NCBI GenBank assembly: GCA_963820795.1
Contig: CAWGBJ010000017.1
Span: 171,126 to 235,125 of the forward strand
Reading direction: 5' to 3'
DNA length: 64,000 bases
From: Roseiarcus sp963820795
Lineage (GTDB): Bacteria; Pseudomonadota; Alphaproteobacteria; Rhizobiales; Beijerinckiaceae
Shown here: piece after piece, positions 34,675-44,823 of the stretch
Layout of the letters: every line of letters starts with the position of its first letter
How positions within the stretch are numbered: position 1 is the first letter of the stretch
Program-made: the position numbers and the translations under genes
The notes under the pieces: model-generated
What the model was told of the DNA's origin: nothing
The model's input: only the letters and a program-made list of their open reading frames with translations
The model's database searches: none

Positions 34675-35603
34675 AGGCAGCGCTCGAATGGCCGCCGGCC
34701 GCCAGGCCCGTGCTCGCCGGCGTCCAGTCCCGGACAGCACCCGTCAAGGTGCTTCTGCGGCGCGAGCGCTCGATGCGAGGGTCGTGGCGCTTTCGACTTC
34801 CGCTCGACCGTCCGCCGCCGATCGCGCTCGAGATCGCGCTGGTTCTGGCGGTTCTCCTCGGCGCGGCCGGGCTCGGCGCGATCCGCGGCGGCCAATTCGA
34901 TTCATTTGTCGCCCACCACGGCGGCATCGGCGATCTCATCGCCGGTAAGATCGGCTTTGGCGTCGAAATGGTGACCGTGTCGGGCGCAACGCACCTCAGT
35001 GAAGCGCGGATCCTGGCGCTCGCCGGCATCAGCTCGAAAAGCTCCCTTCTGTTCTTCGACGTCGCCGCCGCCCGGGCGCGGCTCGAGGCCGATCCGCTCG
35101 TCAAGCAGGCGAGCGTGCGCAAGCTTTATCCAAACCAGATCGTCGTCGACATCGTCGAGCGCACGCCCTACGGCGTCTGGCAGAAGGACGGCGAGGTCCG
35201 CGCCATCGCCGCCGACGGCGCGCCGATCGACGAGATGCACGACGGCCGCTACGTCGATTTGCCCTTCGTCGTCGGCGAAGGCGCCAATCAGCGTATCCGT
35301 GAGTTCGTCGGACTGCTCAACGCCCTCGCCGAACTGAAGCCGCGCGTCGAAGCCGGCGTCCTAGTCGGCCAGCGCCGGTGGAATCTGCACCTGAAGTCCG
35401 GCATCGACATCAAGCTGCCGGAGGCCGATCCAGAGGCCGCCATCGCCGCTCTTTTGCGTCTTGAGCGTCAGTCGCGCATCCTCGAACGCGACATCCTGGC
35501 GGTCGACCTACGTGTCTCCGACCGCGTCTTTGTACGGCTGACGGAGGAATCGGCCAACGCCTGGGCGCAAGCGCATGCGCCCAAAAAGGGGGGGCAGCCG
35601 TGA
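34662..35603 (+). CDS. ftsQ: Cell division protein FtsQ
   Basis: 313 residues from GTG 34662, with GGTGGAGGA upstream, inside the end of ddl. A cytoplasmic basic tail is followed by one membrane helix (ALEIALVLAVLLGAAGLGAI), a POTRA domain (VTVSGATHLSEARILALAG) and the FtsQ beta domain (VDIVERTPYGVWQKDGEVRAI). It links FtsBL and the early divisome. Longer in-frame starts lie within ddl. Stop overlaps the ftsA start. Confidence 0.9.
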   Translation: MRSLKAALEWPPAARPVLAGVQSRTAPVKVLLRRERSMRGSWRFRLPLDRPPPIALEIALVLAVLLGAAGLGAIRGGQFDSFVAHHGGIGDLIAGKIGFGVEMVTVSGATHLSEARILALAGISSKSSLLFFDVAAARARLEADPLVKQASVRKLYPNQIVVDIVERTPYGVWQKDGEVRAIAADGAPIDEMHDGRYVDLPFVVGEGANQRIREFVGLLNALAELKPRVEAGVLVGQRRWNLHLKSGIDIKLPEADPEAAIAALLRLERQSRILERDILAVDLRVSDRVFVRLTEESANAWAQAHAPKKGGQP

Positions 35604-36916
35604 GCTTCCGCGCACTCCCGCCGCGCATGCGCCAACTGCCGGCGCGCAAAAGCGCCATCCTTTCGGTCCTCGACGTCGGCGCCTCTAAGATCATCTGCCT
35701 CGTCGCCCGCTTGAGCCCGATGCTGCCCTCCGACGCGCTTCGTGGCCGCACCCATCGCTGCAAAGTTCTCGGTATCGGCCATCAGCGGTCGGCGGGCGTC
35801 AAGGGCGGGGCCGTGATCGACCTTCAGGCCGCCGAACATGCGGTGCGCCTTGCGGTCGACGCTGCCGAACGGATGGCAGGCGTCGAGGTCGGCGGCGTCA
35901 TCGTCAACATGTCGGGGGGGCTCCTGGCTTCACGCCGTTTCAGCGCGAGAACGGCGATCCGCGGCAAGACTGTGGCCGAACACGACGTCCACAGGGTGCT
36001 CGCCGCCGCGTCCGCCGCCAACGCGCATCCGGGACGAATCGTCCTGCACGCTCTGCCGACCTCTTTCGCCCTGGATGCGACGCCCGACGTGCAAGATCCC
36101 AAAGGCATGATCGGCGAGGAGCTCGGCGTCGACCTTCATGTCGCTTCCTGCGATTCTGCAGCGGCGCGCAATTTGATGCTGGTCGTCGAGCGATGCCATC
36201 TGCGCGTCGAGGCGATGGTCGCGACCCCCTATGCGACCGGACTGTCCACGCTGGTCGACGACGAGGCCGAGCTCGGCGCCGCGGTCGTCGACTTCGGCGG
36301 CGGATCGACCTCGGTCGGTGTGTTTTCCCGCGGCCGGCTCATCCACGTCGACGCCGTCGCCGTGGGCGGAATTCACGTGACGCGGGACATCGCCCGCGGG
36401 CTCAACATTTCGGTCACCGACGCCGAGCGCCTGAAGACGCTCTACGGCGCGTGCATCGCCTCGCCCTCCGACGATCGCGAATCGATCGCCGTCAACCGTC
36501 TCGGCGACGACATGGACCATGCGAGCCATCTGCCGAAATCCGAACTCGTGCGGATCATTCGCCCGCGGGTCGAGGAAATTCTCGAGCTCGTCCGCGACCG
36601 GTTGAAAACCTCCGGCTACGCCGCCGAGGCCAGCCGCAGGCTGGTGATGACAGGCGGCGCCTGCCAGTTGACGGGTCTACCGGAACTGACGCGGACCATC
36701 ATCTCGAGCCAGGCCAGGATCGGGCGGCCGCTCGGAATCGAGGGCCTGCCGGAATCGGGCAAGAATCCGTCGTTCGCCGCCGCCGTCGGACTGATGGTCT
36801 ATCCGCAGATGGCGGGACTCGAATATTTCGAACCGGCGCGGGCGGCGGCAACCCAGGCGCATGAGGACAGCGGATATGCGGCGCGGGTCGGGCGCTGGCT
36901 GAAAGCGAGTTTTTGA
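35600..36916 (+). CDS. ftsA: Cell division protein FtsA
   Basis: 438 residues from GTG 35600. An actin-like ATPase that tethers FtsZ to the membrane. SVLDVGASKIICLVARL is phosphate 1, AAVVDFGGGSTSVGVF is phosphate 2, VMTGGACQLTGLPEL lies in the adenosine motif region, and the C-terminal end ARVGRWLKASF forms the amphipathic membrane-targeting helix. The N-terminus has a short basic extension. Confidence 0.93.
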   Translation: MSFRALPPRMRQLPARKSAILSVLDVGASKIICLVARLSPMLPSDALRGRTHRCKVLGIGHQRSAGVKGGAVIDLQAAEHAVRLAVDAAERMAGVEVGGVIVNMSGGLLASRRFSARTAIRGKTVAEHDVHRVLAAASAANAHPGRIVLHALPTSFALDATPDVQDPKGMIGEELGVDLHVASCDSAAARNLMLVVERCHLRVEAMVATPYATGLSTLVDDEAELGAAVVDFGGGSTSVGVFSRGRLIHVDAVAVGGIHVTRDIARGLNISVTDAERLKTLYGACIASPSDDRESIAVNRLGDDMDHASHLPKSELVRIIRPRVEEILELVRDRLKTSGYAAEASRRLVMTGGACQLTGLPELTRTIISSQARIGRPLGIEGLPESGKNPSFAAAVGLMVYPQMAGLEYFEPARAAATQAHEDSGYAARVGRWLKASF

Positions 36917-37008
36917 CAGGGTTCGGCCCTCGGCGACGGAGGGCGGAAGGAAAGCGGTCACGGGAAGCTCAATCGGCGTCGCCGGGCGCCCAACGCGATG
37001 AGGCAAAC

Positions 37009-38652
37009 ATGTCGATCACTATCAAAGCCCCCGAACTCCGGGAACTGAAGCCCCGCATTATGGTCTGCGGCGTCGGCGGCGCCGGCGGCAACGCGGTCAA
37101 CAACATGATCGTCTCGGGTCTCTCCGGGGTCGACTTCGTCGTCGCCAACACCGACGCGCAGGCGCTCACCTCGTCGCGCGCCGAGAGAATCATCCAGATG
37201 GGCCTTCAGGTGACTGAGGGTCTCGGGGCAGGCTCCAAGCCCGAAGTCGGCAAGGCCGCTGCCGAAGAGGCGCTGGAAGAGATCCGCGATCACCTCGCGG
37301 GCGCGCATATGGTCTTCGTCACCGCCGGCATGGGCGGAGGCACCGGCACCGGCGCGGCCCCGGTCATCGCCCGTGCGGCGCGCGAGATGGGCATCCTGAC
37401 GGTCGGCGTGGTCACCAAGCCATTCCACTTCGAGGGCGGCCGGCGGATGAAGGTCGCGGAGGCAGGCATCAACGAACTGCAGAAGGCGGTCGACACACTG
37501 ATCATCATCCCGAACCAGAACCTTTTCCGCGTCGCCAACGAAAAGACGACCTTCGCCGACGCCTTCGCAATGGCCGATCAGGTCCTTTATTCGGGCGTCG
37601 CTTGCATCACCGACCTGATGGTCAAGGAGGGACTGATCAACCTCGACTTCGCCGACGTGCGCTCGATCATGAACGAGATGGGCAAGGCGATGATGGGCAC
37701 GGGCGAAGCGACCGGCGAAAGGCGCGCCGTCCTCGCCGCGGAGGCGGCGATCGCCAATCCGCTGCTCGACGAGACGTCGATGAAGGGCGCGCGGGGTCTT
37801 CTGATTTCGATCACCGGCGGCAACGATCTGACCCTCTACGAGGTCGACGAAGCCGCGAGCCGCATTCGCCAGGAGGTTGACGAGGAAGCCAACATCATCC
37901 TCGGCGCGACCTTCGAGCCCTCGCTCGACGGCGTGGTGCGCGTCTCGGTGGTGGCGACCGGCATCGATCAGCTCGCCATTTCGCAGATCGAACCTGTAAC
38001 AGTTCACGCCCGGCCCGAACCTGCGCCGCGCCGCGTCCCGGCCCCCGCTCCGGTCCGGACCGCGCCGCCCACCCTGGCGCCGGTCGAAGCGGCGCAGCCT
38101 ACCCCGGTCGTCGCAGACGTCGAGATCCAGCCGCTTCAATCGCCCGTCACCGCGTTCCCGGGGCCGATCGAGTCGTACCAGGAGCCTGAGGAGGACGAGG
38201 AGACCGACTTCATTCCGCCAGCGCCGGAACAACCGGCGACTCGGGGGGCGCGAATGCCGCAGATCGAGGACCTGCCGCAGGTGGCGCAAAATCAGTTCCG
38301 GGCGCTGAGGGAGGCGCAAGGCGCCACCGCTCCGTCGCCACCGGAGACTCGCCGCCGTTCGCTGCTCGAGAAGCTGGCGGCATTCGGCATTACCCGGCAT
38401 GACGAGGAGCCTGCGCCGCGAACGACCGGCCCAGCCTTGCCGGCTACGGGCCCGGCCTTGCAGCCAGCGGCCCCAAGGACCTATCCGGCGCCAGTCCAGC
38501 CGTCCGAGTTTGCTCGTCCGCAACCGCGCCCGCAATTGGCGCGCGCGCTGCCGAGCGCCCTCGACACGCACGGTCGCCCCGTGCATCGTCCGCCTGTTAC
38601 CGAGGACGATCATCTCGATATCCCGGCATTTCTGCGGCGACAGCCGAAATGA
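37009..38652 (+). CDS. ftsZ: Cell division protein FtsZ
   Basis: 547 residues from ATG 37009. GTP-binding motifs GGAGGNAVNNM and GGGTGTGAAP (from about residue 109) and the T7-loop segment LINLDFADVRSIM are intact. The globular domain ends near residue 320, then a Pro/Ala-rich linker of about 200 residues leads to the conserved tail DIPAFLRRQ, which binds FtsA and other partners. The long linker is usual in Hyphomicrobiales. A strong hairpin follows the stop. Confidence 0.96.
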   Translation: MSITIKAPELRELKPRIMVCGVGGAGGNAVNNMIVSGLSGVDFVVANTDAQALTSSRAERIIQMGLQVTEGLGAGSKPEVGKAAAEEALEEIRDHLAGAHMVFVTAGMGGGTGTGAAPVIARAAREMGILTVGVVTKPFHFEGGRRMKVAEAGINELQKAVDTLIIIPNQNLFRVANEKTTFADAFAMADQVLYSGVACITDLMVKEGLINLDFADVRSIMNEMGKAMMGTGEATGERRAVLAAEAAIANPLLDETSMKGARGLLISITGGNDLTLYEVDEAASRIRQEVDEEANIILGATFEPSLDGVVRVSVVATGIDQLAISQIEPVTVHARPEPAPRRVPAPAPVRTAPPTLAPVEAAQPTPVVADVEIQPLQSPVTAFPGPIESYQEPEEDEETDFIPPAPEQPATRGARMPQIEDLPQVAQNQFRALREAQGATAPSPPETRRRSLLEKLAAFGITRHDEEPAPRTTGPALPATGPALQPAAPRTYPAPVQPSEFARPQPRPQLARALPSALDTHGRPVHRPPVTEDDHLDIPAFLRRQPK

Positions 38653-38657
38653 TTCGT

Positions 38658-38681
38658 GACGGCCGATCACCATCGGCCGTC
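38658..38681 (+). terminator. Hairpin terminating the ftsZ transcript
   Basis: Perfect 10-base arms GACGGCCGAT and ATCGGCCGTC around a 4-base loop, starting six bases after the ftsZ stop. No U-tract follows. Confidence 0.65.
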
Positions 38682-38753
38682 GCCCGCCGCCGCGATCGGA
38701 CACAATTTCGACAGACGACATGGACCAGCGCCCAAGATAGCATCATGAAAAAG

Positions 38754-38783
38754 TTGACTAAAATGATTATGGCCGAGTTGTAA
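38754..38783 (+). promoter_or_regulatory. Candidate sigma-70 promoter for lpxC
   Basis: TTGACT at 38754-38759 and TTGTAA at 38778-38783 with an 18-base spacer in an AT-rich patch. The dyad at 38791-38803 would overlap the transcription start and could bind a regulator. Confidence 0.4.
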
Positions 38784-38991
38784 CTTTTGTTCACCAAAGG
38801 TGATTTGGCTCCGACACGTTTTGCCTCTTACTCTTTTCCGCCGAACACGATTCGCAGAGGCCTGTCGTTTGGGCGTCTGCGCGAGGCAGAAGACGATCGG
38901 CAATTCGAGTCGGCCTGAGGCGGGGAGTTTGCGCCTTCTTCGCATACAAGGCCGCCAAGCAGGGCCGCATGAAAGCCCGGGACAGTAAAGT

Positions 38992-39945
38992 ATGCGAGTA
39001 GGTTATCAAAAGACGCTCCGCGACCGAGTCGCCGTGAGCGGCGTCGGCGTTCATTCGGCCGCTCCGGCCCAGGTTGTCCTCCATCCCGCTGACGTCGACT
39101 CGGGCGTCGTGTTTCTGCGCACCGGTCTGCCCAACGGGCGCGAGCGGATACTCGAAGCGAGGCGGTCGAACGTAACCAGCACCGCGCTCTGCACCATGCT
39201 GGGCGATGCCTCGGGCGCCAGCGTCAGCACGGTCGAACACCTGCTCGCCGCCGTTTCCGGCCTGCAGGTTGACAACGTCCTGATCGAGATCGACGGGCCG
39301 GAAACCCCGATTATGGACGGCTCCGCCGCCGAATTCGTCGGCGCCATCGATCAGGCGGGCCTCGTCCAGCAGCCCCGACTACGGCGCCATCTCAAGATCC
39401 TTAAACCGGTGCGCGTCGAGTGCGGCGACGCCCGCGCCGAGTTTCTTCCGGCCGAGCGAGGCTTTCGCCTCGACGTCGAAATCGACTTCGAATCGAAGGC
39501 GATCGGCCGCCAGCGCCGCGTCTTCAACCTGGACCCCGCCACCTTCCGGCGCGACATTGCGCGGGCTCGCACGTTCGGCTTCGTGAGCGATGTGAAGAAG
39601 CTGTGGCAGGCGGGCTTTGCCCTCGGATCGTCCCTCGAAAATTCCGTCGCCATCGACGGTGACATCGTTCTCAATCCCGAGGGCCTTCGATATGCCGACG
39701 AGTTTGTGCGGCACAAGGCGCTGGATGCGGTCGGCGATCTGTCGCTGGCGGGAGCGCCGATCATCGGCGTTTATCGGAGCTATCGCCCGGGTCACAAGCT
39801 GAACGCCATGGCGCTTGAGGCGTTGTTCAGCGATCGAACGGCCTGCGAGTTTGTCGAGGCGCCGGCCACGAAAGCCTTTCTTAAGGGTTTTGCTTCGGGC
39901 GCCCACGTTCCTGCCGCCGCCGCTGCTTTCGCCGCCGCCGATTGA
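38992..39945 (+). CDS. lpxC: UDP-3-O-acyl-N-acetylglucosamine deacetylase
   Basis: 317 residues from ATG 38992. The committed zinc-dependent step of lipid A synthesis. VSTVEHLLAA carries the first zinc-ligand His, DEFVRHKALDAVGDL the second His and the Asp, and RPGHKLNAM the catalytic His. It follows ftsZ as in most proteobacteria. Confidence 0.95.
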   Translation: MRVGYQKTLRDRVAVSGVGVHSAAPAQVVLHPADVDSGVVFLRTGLPNGRERILEARRSNVTSTALCTMLGDASGASVSTVEHLLAAVSGLQVDNVLIEIDGPETPIMDGSAAEFVGAIDQAGLVQQPRLRRHLKILKPVRVECGDARAEFLPAERGFRLDVEIDFESKAIGRQRRVFNLDPATFRRDIARARTFGFVSDVKKLWQAGFALGSSLENSVAIDGDIVLNPEGLRYADEFVRHKALDAVGDLSLAGAPIIGVYRSYRPGHKLNAMALEALFSDRTACEFVEAPATKAFLKGFASGAHVPAAAAAFAAAD

Positions 39946-40132
39946 TCTTTGCGCCGACCCATCGCGCCGCAAACATTTGCGCTTCGAGACTCGATGAAGC
40001 CACAATCTCCGGTCAATTGTCCCGCCAGATGTCGGACGGGACGATGGCGGAAGCGGCCGGACTTAGGGTAAGAGCCGACTCGCCCGAACCGGCGGCTGCG
40101 CGTTCCCTGCAACCAATCGAGTCTTTAAACCT

Positions 40133-41017
40133 ATGGCCAATCTCGAATTCGGCATGACCTGTTGCGCCATGCGGCTCACGCGCGCTTTTGCCGCGCTGAT
40201 CGCCATCGCCGCCGGCGCCTCTGCCTGTTCGATGCTCGACGAGTTCAACCCGTTCGGGGCGGAAAAATACAAGATGGAGATCGTTCCCGACACGCCGGCG
40301 AGCAAAACCTATGACCAAGGTCTGGAAAAGTTGGCGAACGGCGCTCCCCAGGAGGCAGCGAAGAAGTTTACCGACCTCGGCAAGCAGTATCCCAGCTCCG
40401 ACTGGGCGCAAAAGGGTTTGCTGATGACCGTGTACGCCCAGTACCAGGCCGGCGCCTACACCGACGCCGAAACCCAGGCCGAGCGCTATCTGAAGGAATA
40501 TGCGACTTCGCCGGATGCGCCGTATGTGCTCTATCTGCAGGCCAATGCGTATTATCAGCAAATCCCGGATATTTCCCGCGACCAGGAAACGGCGACCAAG
40601 TCACTGGCCGCCTTTCAGGACCTGGTGAAGAAATACCCGAAATCCGAATATGTCGAAGACGCCAAGTTCAAGATAACCGTGACCGAGGATCAGCTCGCCG
40701 GCAAGGAAATGTCTATCGGCCGCTTTTATCTCAATCGCCACAATTATACAGCGGCAATCAACCGCTTCCGTAACGTATTGCAATACTACCAGACGACGCG
40801 GCACGCTGAGGAGGCCCTTTATCGCCTCGTTGAGGCCTACCTGGGATTGGGGATCACCTCGGAGGCGCAGACGGCGGCGGCGGTGCTCGGGCATAATTTT
40901 CCCGACAGCCAATGGTACCAGGACGCTTATGCGCTCCTGAAGGGAAAGGGGTTGTCGCCACACCAGGACGCCGGCTCCTGGATGTCGAAGATCTATCACG
41001 CGGTCGTTCCATCCTGA
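40133..41017 (+). CDS. bamD: Outer membrane protein assembly factor BamD
   Basis: 294 residues. A lipoprotein of the BAM complex. The hydrophobic stretch FAALIAIAAGASAC ends in a lipobox Cys, followed by TPR-like helices (SKTYDQGLEKLANGAPQEAA, AAKKFTDLGKQYPSSDWAQK, YTAAINRFRNVLQYYQTT). Shorter starts at 40154 or 40169 would give a more typical signal peptide, so the start is uncertain. Confidence 0.9.
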   Translation: MANLEFGMTCCAMRLTRAFAALIAIAAGASACSMLDEFNPFGAEKYKMEIVPDTPASKTYDQGLEKLANGAPQEAAKKFTDLGKQYPSSDWAQKGLLMTVYAQYQAGAYTDAETQAERYLKEYATSPDAPYVLYLQANAYYQQIPDISRDQETATKSLAAFQDLVKKYPKSEYVEDAKFKITVTEDQLAGKEMSIGRFYLNRHNYTAAINRFRNVLQYYQTTRHAEEALYRLVEAYLGLGITSEAQTAAAVLGHNFPDSQWYQDAYALLKGKGLSPHQDAGSWMSKIYHAVVPS

Positions 41018-41030
41018 CCCGAGCTCTCTC

Positions 41031-42702
41031 ATGCTGGCGCGACTCTCCATCCGCGACGTGGTGTTGATCGAGCAGCTGGAGCTTCAATTCTCCCACGGGT
41101 TCACGATTCTTACCGGCGAGACCGGCGCAGGCAAATCCATCCTGCTCGACGCCCTTTCGTTGGCGCTTGGGGCGCGGGGGGACGGCAGGCCTCGTCCGGC
41201 ACGGCCAAGCCCAGGGCCAGGTGACGGCGGTTTTCGAACTGCCGCCGGGCCACGCAGCGCATGCGCTGCTCGAAGGCCAGGACATCGAAATCGGAGACGA
41301 ATTGATTCTGCGGCGGGTGCAGCTCGCCGACGGGCGCACCCGCGCCTATGTCAACGACCAGAGCGTCAGTGCGCAGGCTCTCCGGTCGCTCGCTTCCTCG
41401 CTGGTCGAGATCCATGGTCAGCACGACGAGCGGGCGCTGACCGACCCGGCGACCCACCGCGCCTTGGTCGACGCCTGTGGCCGGCTCGAGGCGCAAGTCG
41501 CGGCGACCCGAGAGGCGTTTTTGGCGCTGCGCGAAGTCGAGCAAGCGCTCGAGGCCGAGCGCGCCCGCGTCTCGGCGGCGGAAGCGGAGGCCGATTTCGC
41601 CCGTCACGCGCATGAGGAGCTGTCACGCCTCGCCGTCCAGCCGGGGGAGGAGGAGGCGCTGGCAATCCGTCGGCAGGCGATGATGCAGGGCGAAAAAGTC
41701 GCTGCCGACATTCGTGAGGCGGGGGAACACCTCGCGGGAGACGCGTCGGTTCTGCCGATCCTTCTCTCGGTCTCCCGCCGCCTGCAACGACGCATGCCCC
41801 AGGCGCCCGGTCTGATCGAGCCGAGCGTCAAGGCTCTGGACGAGGCGATCGAGGCGCTTGAGAGCGCCACGCGCGCCGTCGAGGAGGCGATCGAAGCGTC
41901 GGCCTTTGAGCCGGCCGAACTCGAGCGATGCGAGGAGCGCCTGTTCGCGCTCCGCGCCATGGCGCGAAAATATGGGGCGTCGGTCGCCGATCTGCCGGCG
42001 CGGGCGCAAAAATTCGCCGATGACTTGGCGAGGCTCGACGCCGGCCGGGAGGAAGTCGAGCGTCTCACGGAGGTCCTAGCGCTCGCCAAAGCCGACTACG
42101 CGGTGGCGGCAGGCGCGCTCAGCGCCGCGCGCGAACGGAGCGCGCGGGAGCTGGAAAAGGCCGTGATGGCCGAACTGCCGCCGCTCAAGCTCGAACGCGC
42201 CGAGTTCACCGTTGAGCTCGGCCGCGACGAAGCGCTCGTCTCGGCGAACGGCTACGACCGGGTGGAGTTTCTCGTTCGCACCAACCCCGGCGCGAGGGCG
42301 GGCCCGCTGATGAAAGTGGCGTCGGGCGGCGAGCTGGCGCGCTTTCTGCTTGCGATCAAGGTGCGCCTTTCCGAACGCGGCACCGCTCCGACCCTGGTTT
42401 TCGACGAGATCGATACGGGCGTCGGCGGGGCAGTCGCGGACGCGATGGGCCAGCGTCTCGCCCGGCTCGCGGCGCGAGCCCAGGTGCTGGCTGTCACCCA
42501 TGCTCCCCAAGTCGCGGCCCGGGCGCAGAGCCACTATCGCATCGCGAAGTCGGCCGCCGGTCGGGGCGAGCGCGTCGTCACGCGCGTCGCCCGGCTCGGC
42601 GCGAACGAGCGGCGCGAGGAGATCGCCCGGATGCTCGCCGGCGCCGAAATCACCCATGAAGCTCGCGCGGCGGCGCTGAGCCTGATCGAAAAGGCCGGAT
42701 GA
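41031..42702 (+). pseudogene. recN: DNA repair protein RecN, frameshifted at a G-run
   Basis: An SMC-like ATPase for double-strand break repair. The N-terminus MLARLSIRDVVLIEQLELQF with Walker A GETGAGKSI is in one frame and the remainder, from AGLVRHGQAQGQVTAVFELP to the Walker B FDEIDTGVGG and the end, is in the +1 frame. The switch is at a run of six G (41176-41181); five G would join the frames as GARGTAGLVRHGQ. The rest is intact, including the central coiled coil, so a sequencing error is the simplest explanation. Confidence 0.88.
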
Positions 42703-42814
42703 CTTTGGAGAAAGGCGCCGCCTCCCGACTGTTTCGTCTTGCTCCACCGCCCCTCATGGCCCTATCAAGCCGCCGGCGAGCCTCAGGTTCGCCACTTTGA
42801 TCGCGAGGGACGCC

Positions 42815-42988
42815 ATGGGCGGGGACGAGAGGGCGAAATCGAATCACGACATCCGGAGGGATCGCCTCTCCGCCTTGCTCAGGGAGAACCTGAAGCGGCG
42901 CAAGGCGCAGGAACGGCGGCGGACGGCCCGGGCTACTTCGGCGGTCGCCGAAGGCGATGCGCCTGTGGCTCCCGACCGGAAGCGTTAG
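42815..42988 (+). CDS. Small basic conserved protein upstream of murA
   Basis: 57 residues from ATG 42815. The core HDIRRDRLSALLRENLKRRK is strongly basic and helical, followed by a disordered tail. Short DRLxxxLRxNLKRRKAQ proteins preceding murA are common in Hyphomicrobiales as I recall; the function is unknown. An upstream TTG at 42797 is also in frame. Confidence 0.55.
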   Translation: MGGDERAKSNHDIRRDRLSALLRENLKRRKAQERRRTARATSAVAEGDAPVAPDRKR

Positions 42989-43055
42989 GAAGACCATCCG
43001 GAACTGCGGATTGCTCGGCGTTTGACGGTCTTGAATTGCGGGAAGGAAAAGGGGA

Positions 43056-44345
43056 ATGGATCGCATTCAGATTCGTGGCGGAGCCAGGCTCAACGGTGTG
43101 ATCCCGATCTCGGGGGCGAAGAACGCCGCGCTGCCGCTGATGATCGCTTCGCTCTTGACCGATCAGACGCTGACTTTGGAGAATCTGCCGCGGCTCGCCG
43201 ACGTCAGCCAGCTTGCGCGGATCCTCGGCAACCACGGGGTCGACTATTCGATCGACGGCAAGCGGCCCGGCGAAGAGGCTGCGTCCGGCCAGACAGCGCA
43301 TCTGCGCGCCCGCACCATCGTCGACACGACCGCCCCTTATGAGCTGGTCGCCAAGATGCGGGCGAGCTTCTGGGTGATCGCACCGCTGCTCGCCCGCACG
43401 GGCGAGGCGCGAGTGTCGTTGCCGGGCGGCTGCGCGATCGGAACCCGTCCGGTCGATCTTTTGCTGATGGCGCTCGAGAAGCTCGGCGCGACGATCGAGA
43501 TCGACGGCGGCTATGCCGTGGCGAGGGCGCCCAAGGGCCTCGTCGGCGCGGAGATCGAATTCCCGAAGGTGACGGTCGGCGGCACGCATGTCGCGATAAT
43601 GGCGGCGTCGATGGCGCAAGGCGCGACGCTCATCGTCAACGCGGCCCGCGAGCCGGAAGTCGAAGACCTGGCCGACTGCCTCAACAAGATGGGCGCCCGC
43701 ATCCGCGGCGCCGGGACTTCGACGATCGAAATCCAGGGCGCGGCGCGGCTGAACGGCGCCAACCACCGGGTCCTGCCCGACCGCATCGAGGCTGGAACCT
43801 ATGCGACCGCGGTCGCGATGACCGGCGGCGACATCCTCCTCGAGGGCGTTCAAGAGGATCTCCTGCAACGGCCGCTGGAAACGCTGGCGCGGTCCGGCGC
43901 GACGGTGACGAGCGACAACCGCGGCGTGCGGGTCAGGCGCAACGGAGCCGGCATCGATTCGGTCGATGTCGCGACGGCGCCGTTCCCGGGATTCCCGACC
44001 GATCTGCAGGCCCAGTTCATGGCGCTGATGACGCGGGCGCGCGGAACCTCGCGCATCACCGAGACGATTTTCGAGAACCGGTTCATGCATGTGCAGGAAC
44101 TGGCCCGGCTCGGGGCCCACATCAAGCTCGAGGGCGACACGGCGATCGTCGAGGGCGTCGAGCGGCTGCGCGGCGCGCCGGTGATGGCGACCGACCTCAG
44201 GGCCTCGGTGTCGCTCGTCATCGCCGGGCTGGTCGCCGAGGGGGAAACCGTCGTCAATCGCGTTTATCATCTTGACCGCGGCTTCGAGCGCCTGGAAGAA
44301 AAGCTCGGCGCCTGCGGCGCAGACATCGAGCGCGTCCCAGGCTGA
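43056..44345 (+). CDS. murA: UDP-N-acetylglucosamine 1-carboxyvinyltransferase
   Basis: 429 residues from ATG 43056. First committed step of peptidoglycan synthesis. GARLNGVIPISGAKNAALPL is the N-terminal signature, the active-site Cys is in PGGCAIGTRP (about residue 125; the Cys form is fosfomycin-sensitive) and RVYHLDRGFERLEEKL closes the protein. Confidence 0.96.
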   Translation: MDRIQIRGGARLNGVIPISGAKNAALPLMIASLLTDQTLTLENLPRLADVSQLARILGNHGVDYSIDGKRPGEEAASGQTAHLRARTIVDTTAPYELVAKMRASFWVIAPLLARTGEARVSLPGGCAIGTRPVDLLLMALEKLGATIEIDGGYAVARAPKGLVGAEIEFPKVTVGGTHVAIMAASMAQGATLIVNAAREPEVEDLADCLNKMGARIRGAGTSTIEIQGAARLNGANHRVLPDRIEAGTYATAVAMTGGDILLEGVQEDLLQRPLETLARSGATVTSDNRGVRVRRNGAGIDSVDVATAPFPGFPTDLQAQFMALMTRARGTSRITETIFENRFMHVQELARLGAHIKLEGDTAIVEGVERLRGAPVMATDLRASVSLVIAGLVAEGETVVNRVYHLDRGFERLEEKLGACGADIERVPG

Positions 44346-44349
44346 AGCG

Positions 44350-44805
44350 ATGCATGGCCGCAATCAAAGGCTGAAGCTGATTGCGCTGGACGGCGAGGGG
44401 CTCGGCGTGATTTCGGCGCACGCGCAAAACACCTGCGTGAAGCGCTCCGACATGGCATGGCTGCCGAAACAGCGCCGCTTCGTCCTCGCCGGCATGCGTT
44501 ACGACTGGGTCGGGGCGAAAACCGGACCGGCGGAGCGTGTGGCGAGCGCTCTGCGTTTCGACCGCGTGTGGAGAGTTTCGCATATCGGCCTTCGCGACAA
44601 GAAAGAGGGCGACGTCCTCAATCTGCTCGCGATCACCTATATGAAGACCGATCCGCCGGCGGGCATGATCATTCTCGCCTTTGCCGACGGCGCGCTGGTG
44701 CGGCTCGAGGTCGAATGCGTCGAGGCGGAACTCTGCGACATGGGGTTCCGGCAACCCGCCCAGGCCTGCCCCGGCCACGCGCTGTCCGACGCTTCCGCGG
44801 CCTGA
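44350..44805 (+). CDS. DUF2948 family protein
   Basis: 151 residues from ATG 44350, four bases after the murA stop. RLKLIALDGEGLGVISAHAQ and LLAITYMKTDPPAGMIILAF are the family landmarks. DUF2948 genes sit between murA and hisD in many alphaproteobacteria; function unknown. It ends 18 bases before hisD. Confidence 0.85.
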   Translation: MHGRNQRLKLIALDGEGLGVISAHAQNTCVKRSDMAWLPKQRRFVLAGMRYDWVGAKTGPAERVASALRFDRVWRVSHIGLRDKKEGDVLNLLAITYMKTDPPAGMIILAFADGALVRLEVECVEAELCDMGFRQPAQACPGHALSDASAA

Positions 44806-44823
44806 CGCGCTCGGAGACATTTG

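Larger units (their letters stand above)
38653..38991. other. ftsZ-lpxC intergenic region
   Basis: Contains the ftsZ hairpin, a likely sigma-70 promoter at 38754-38783 and a short dyad TCACC-AAA-GGTGA at 38791-38803 just after it. No gene was seen. Confidence 0.6.

Noticed and set aside
36958..38721. A 587-codon minus-strand open frame opposite ftsZ
   Set aside because: Antisense to ftsZ; the translation is Arg-rich and has no recognisable domain.
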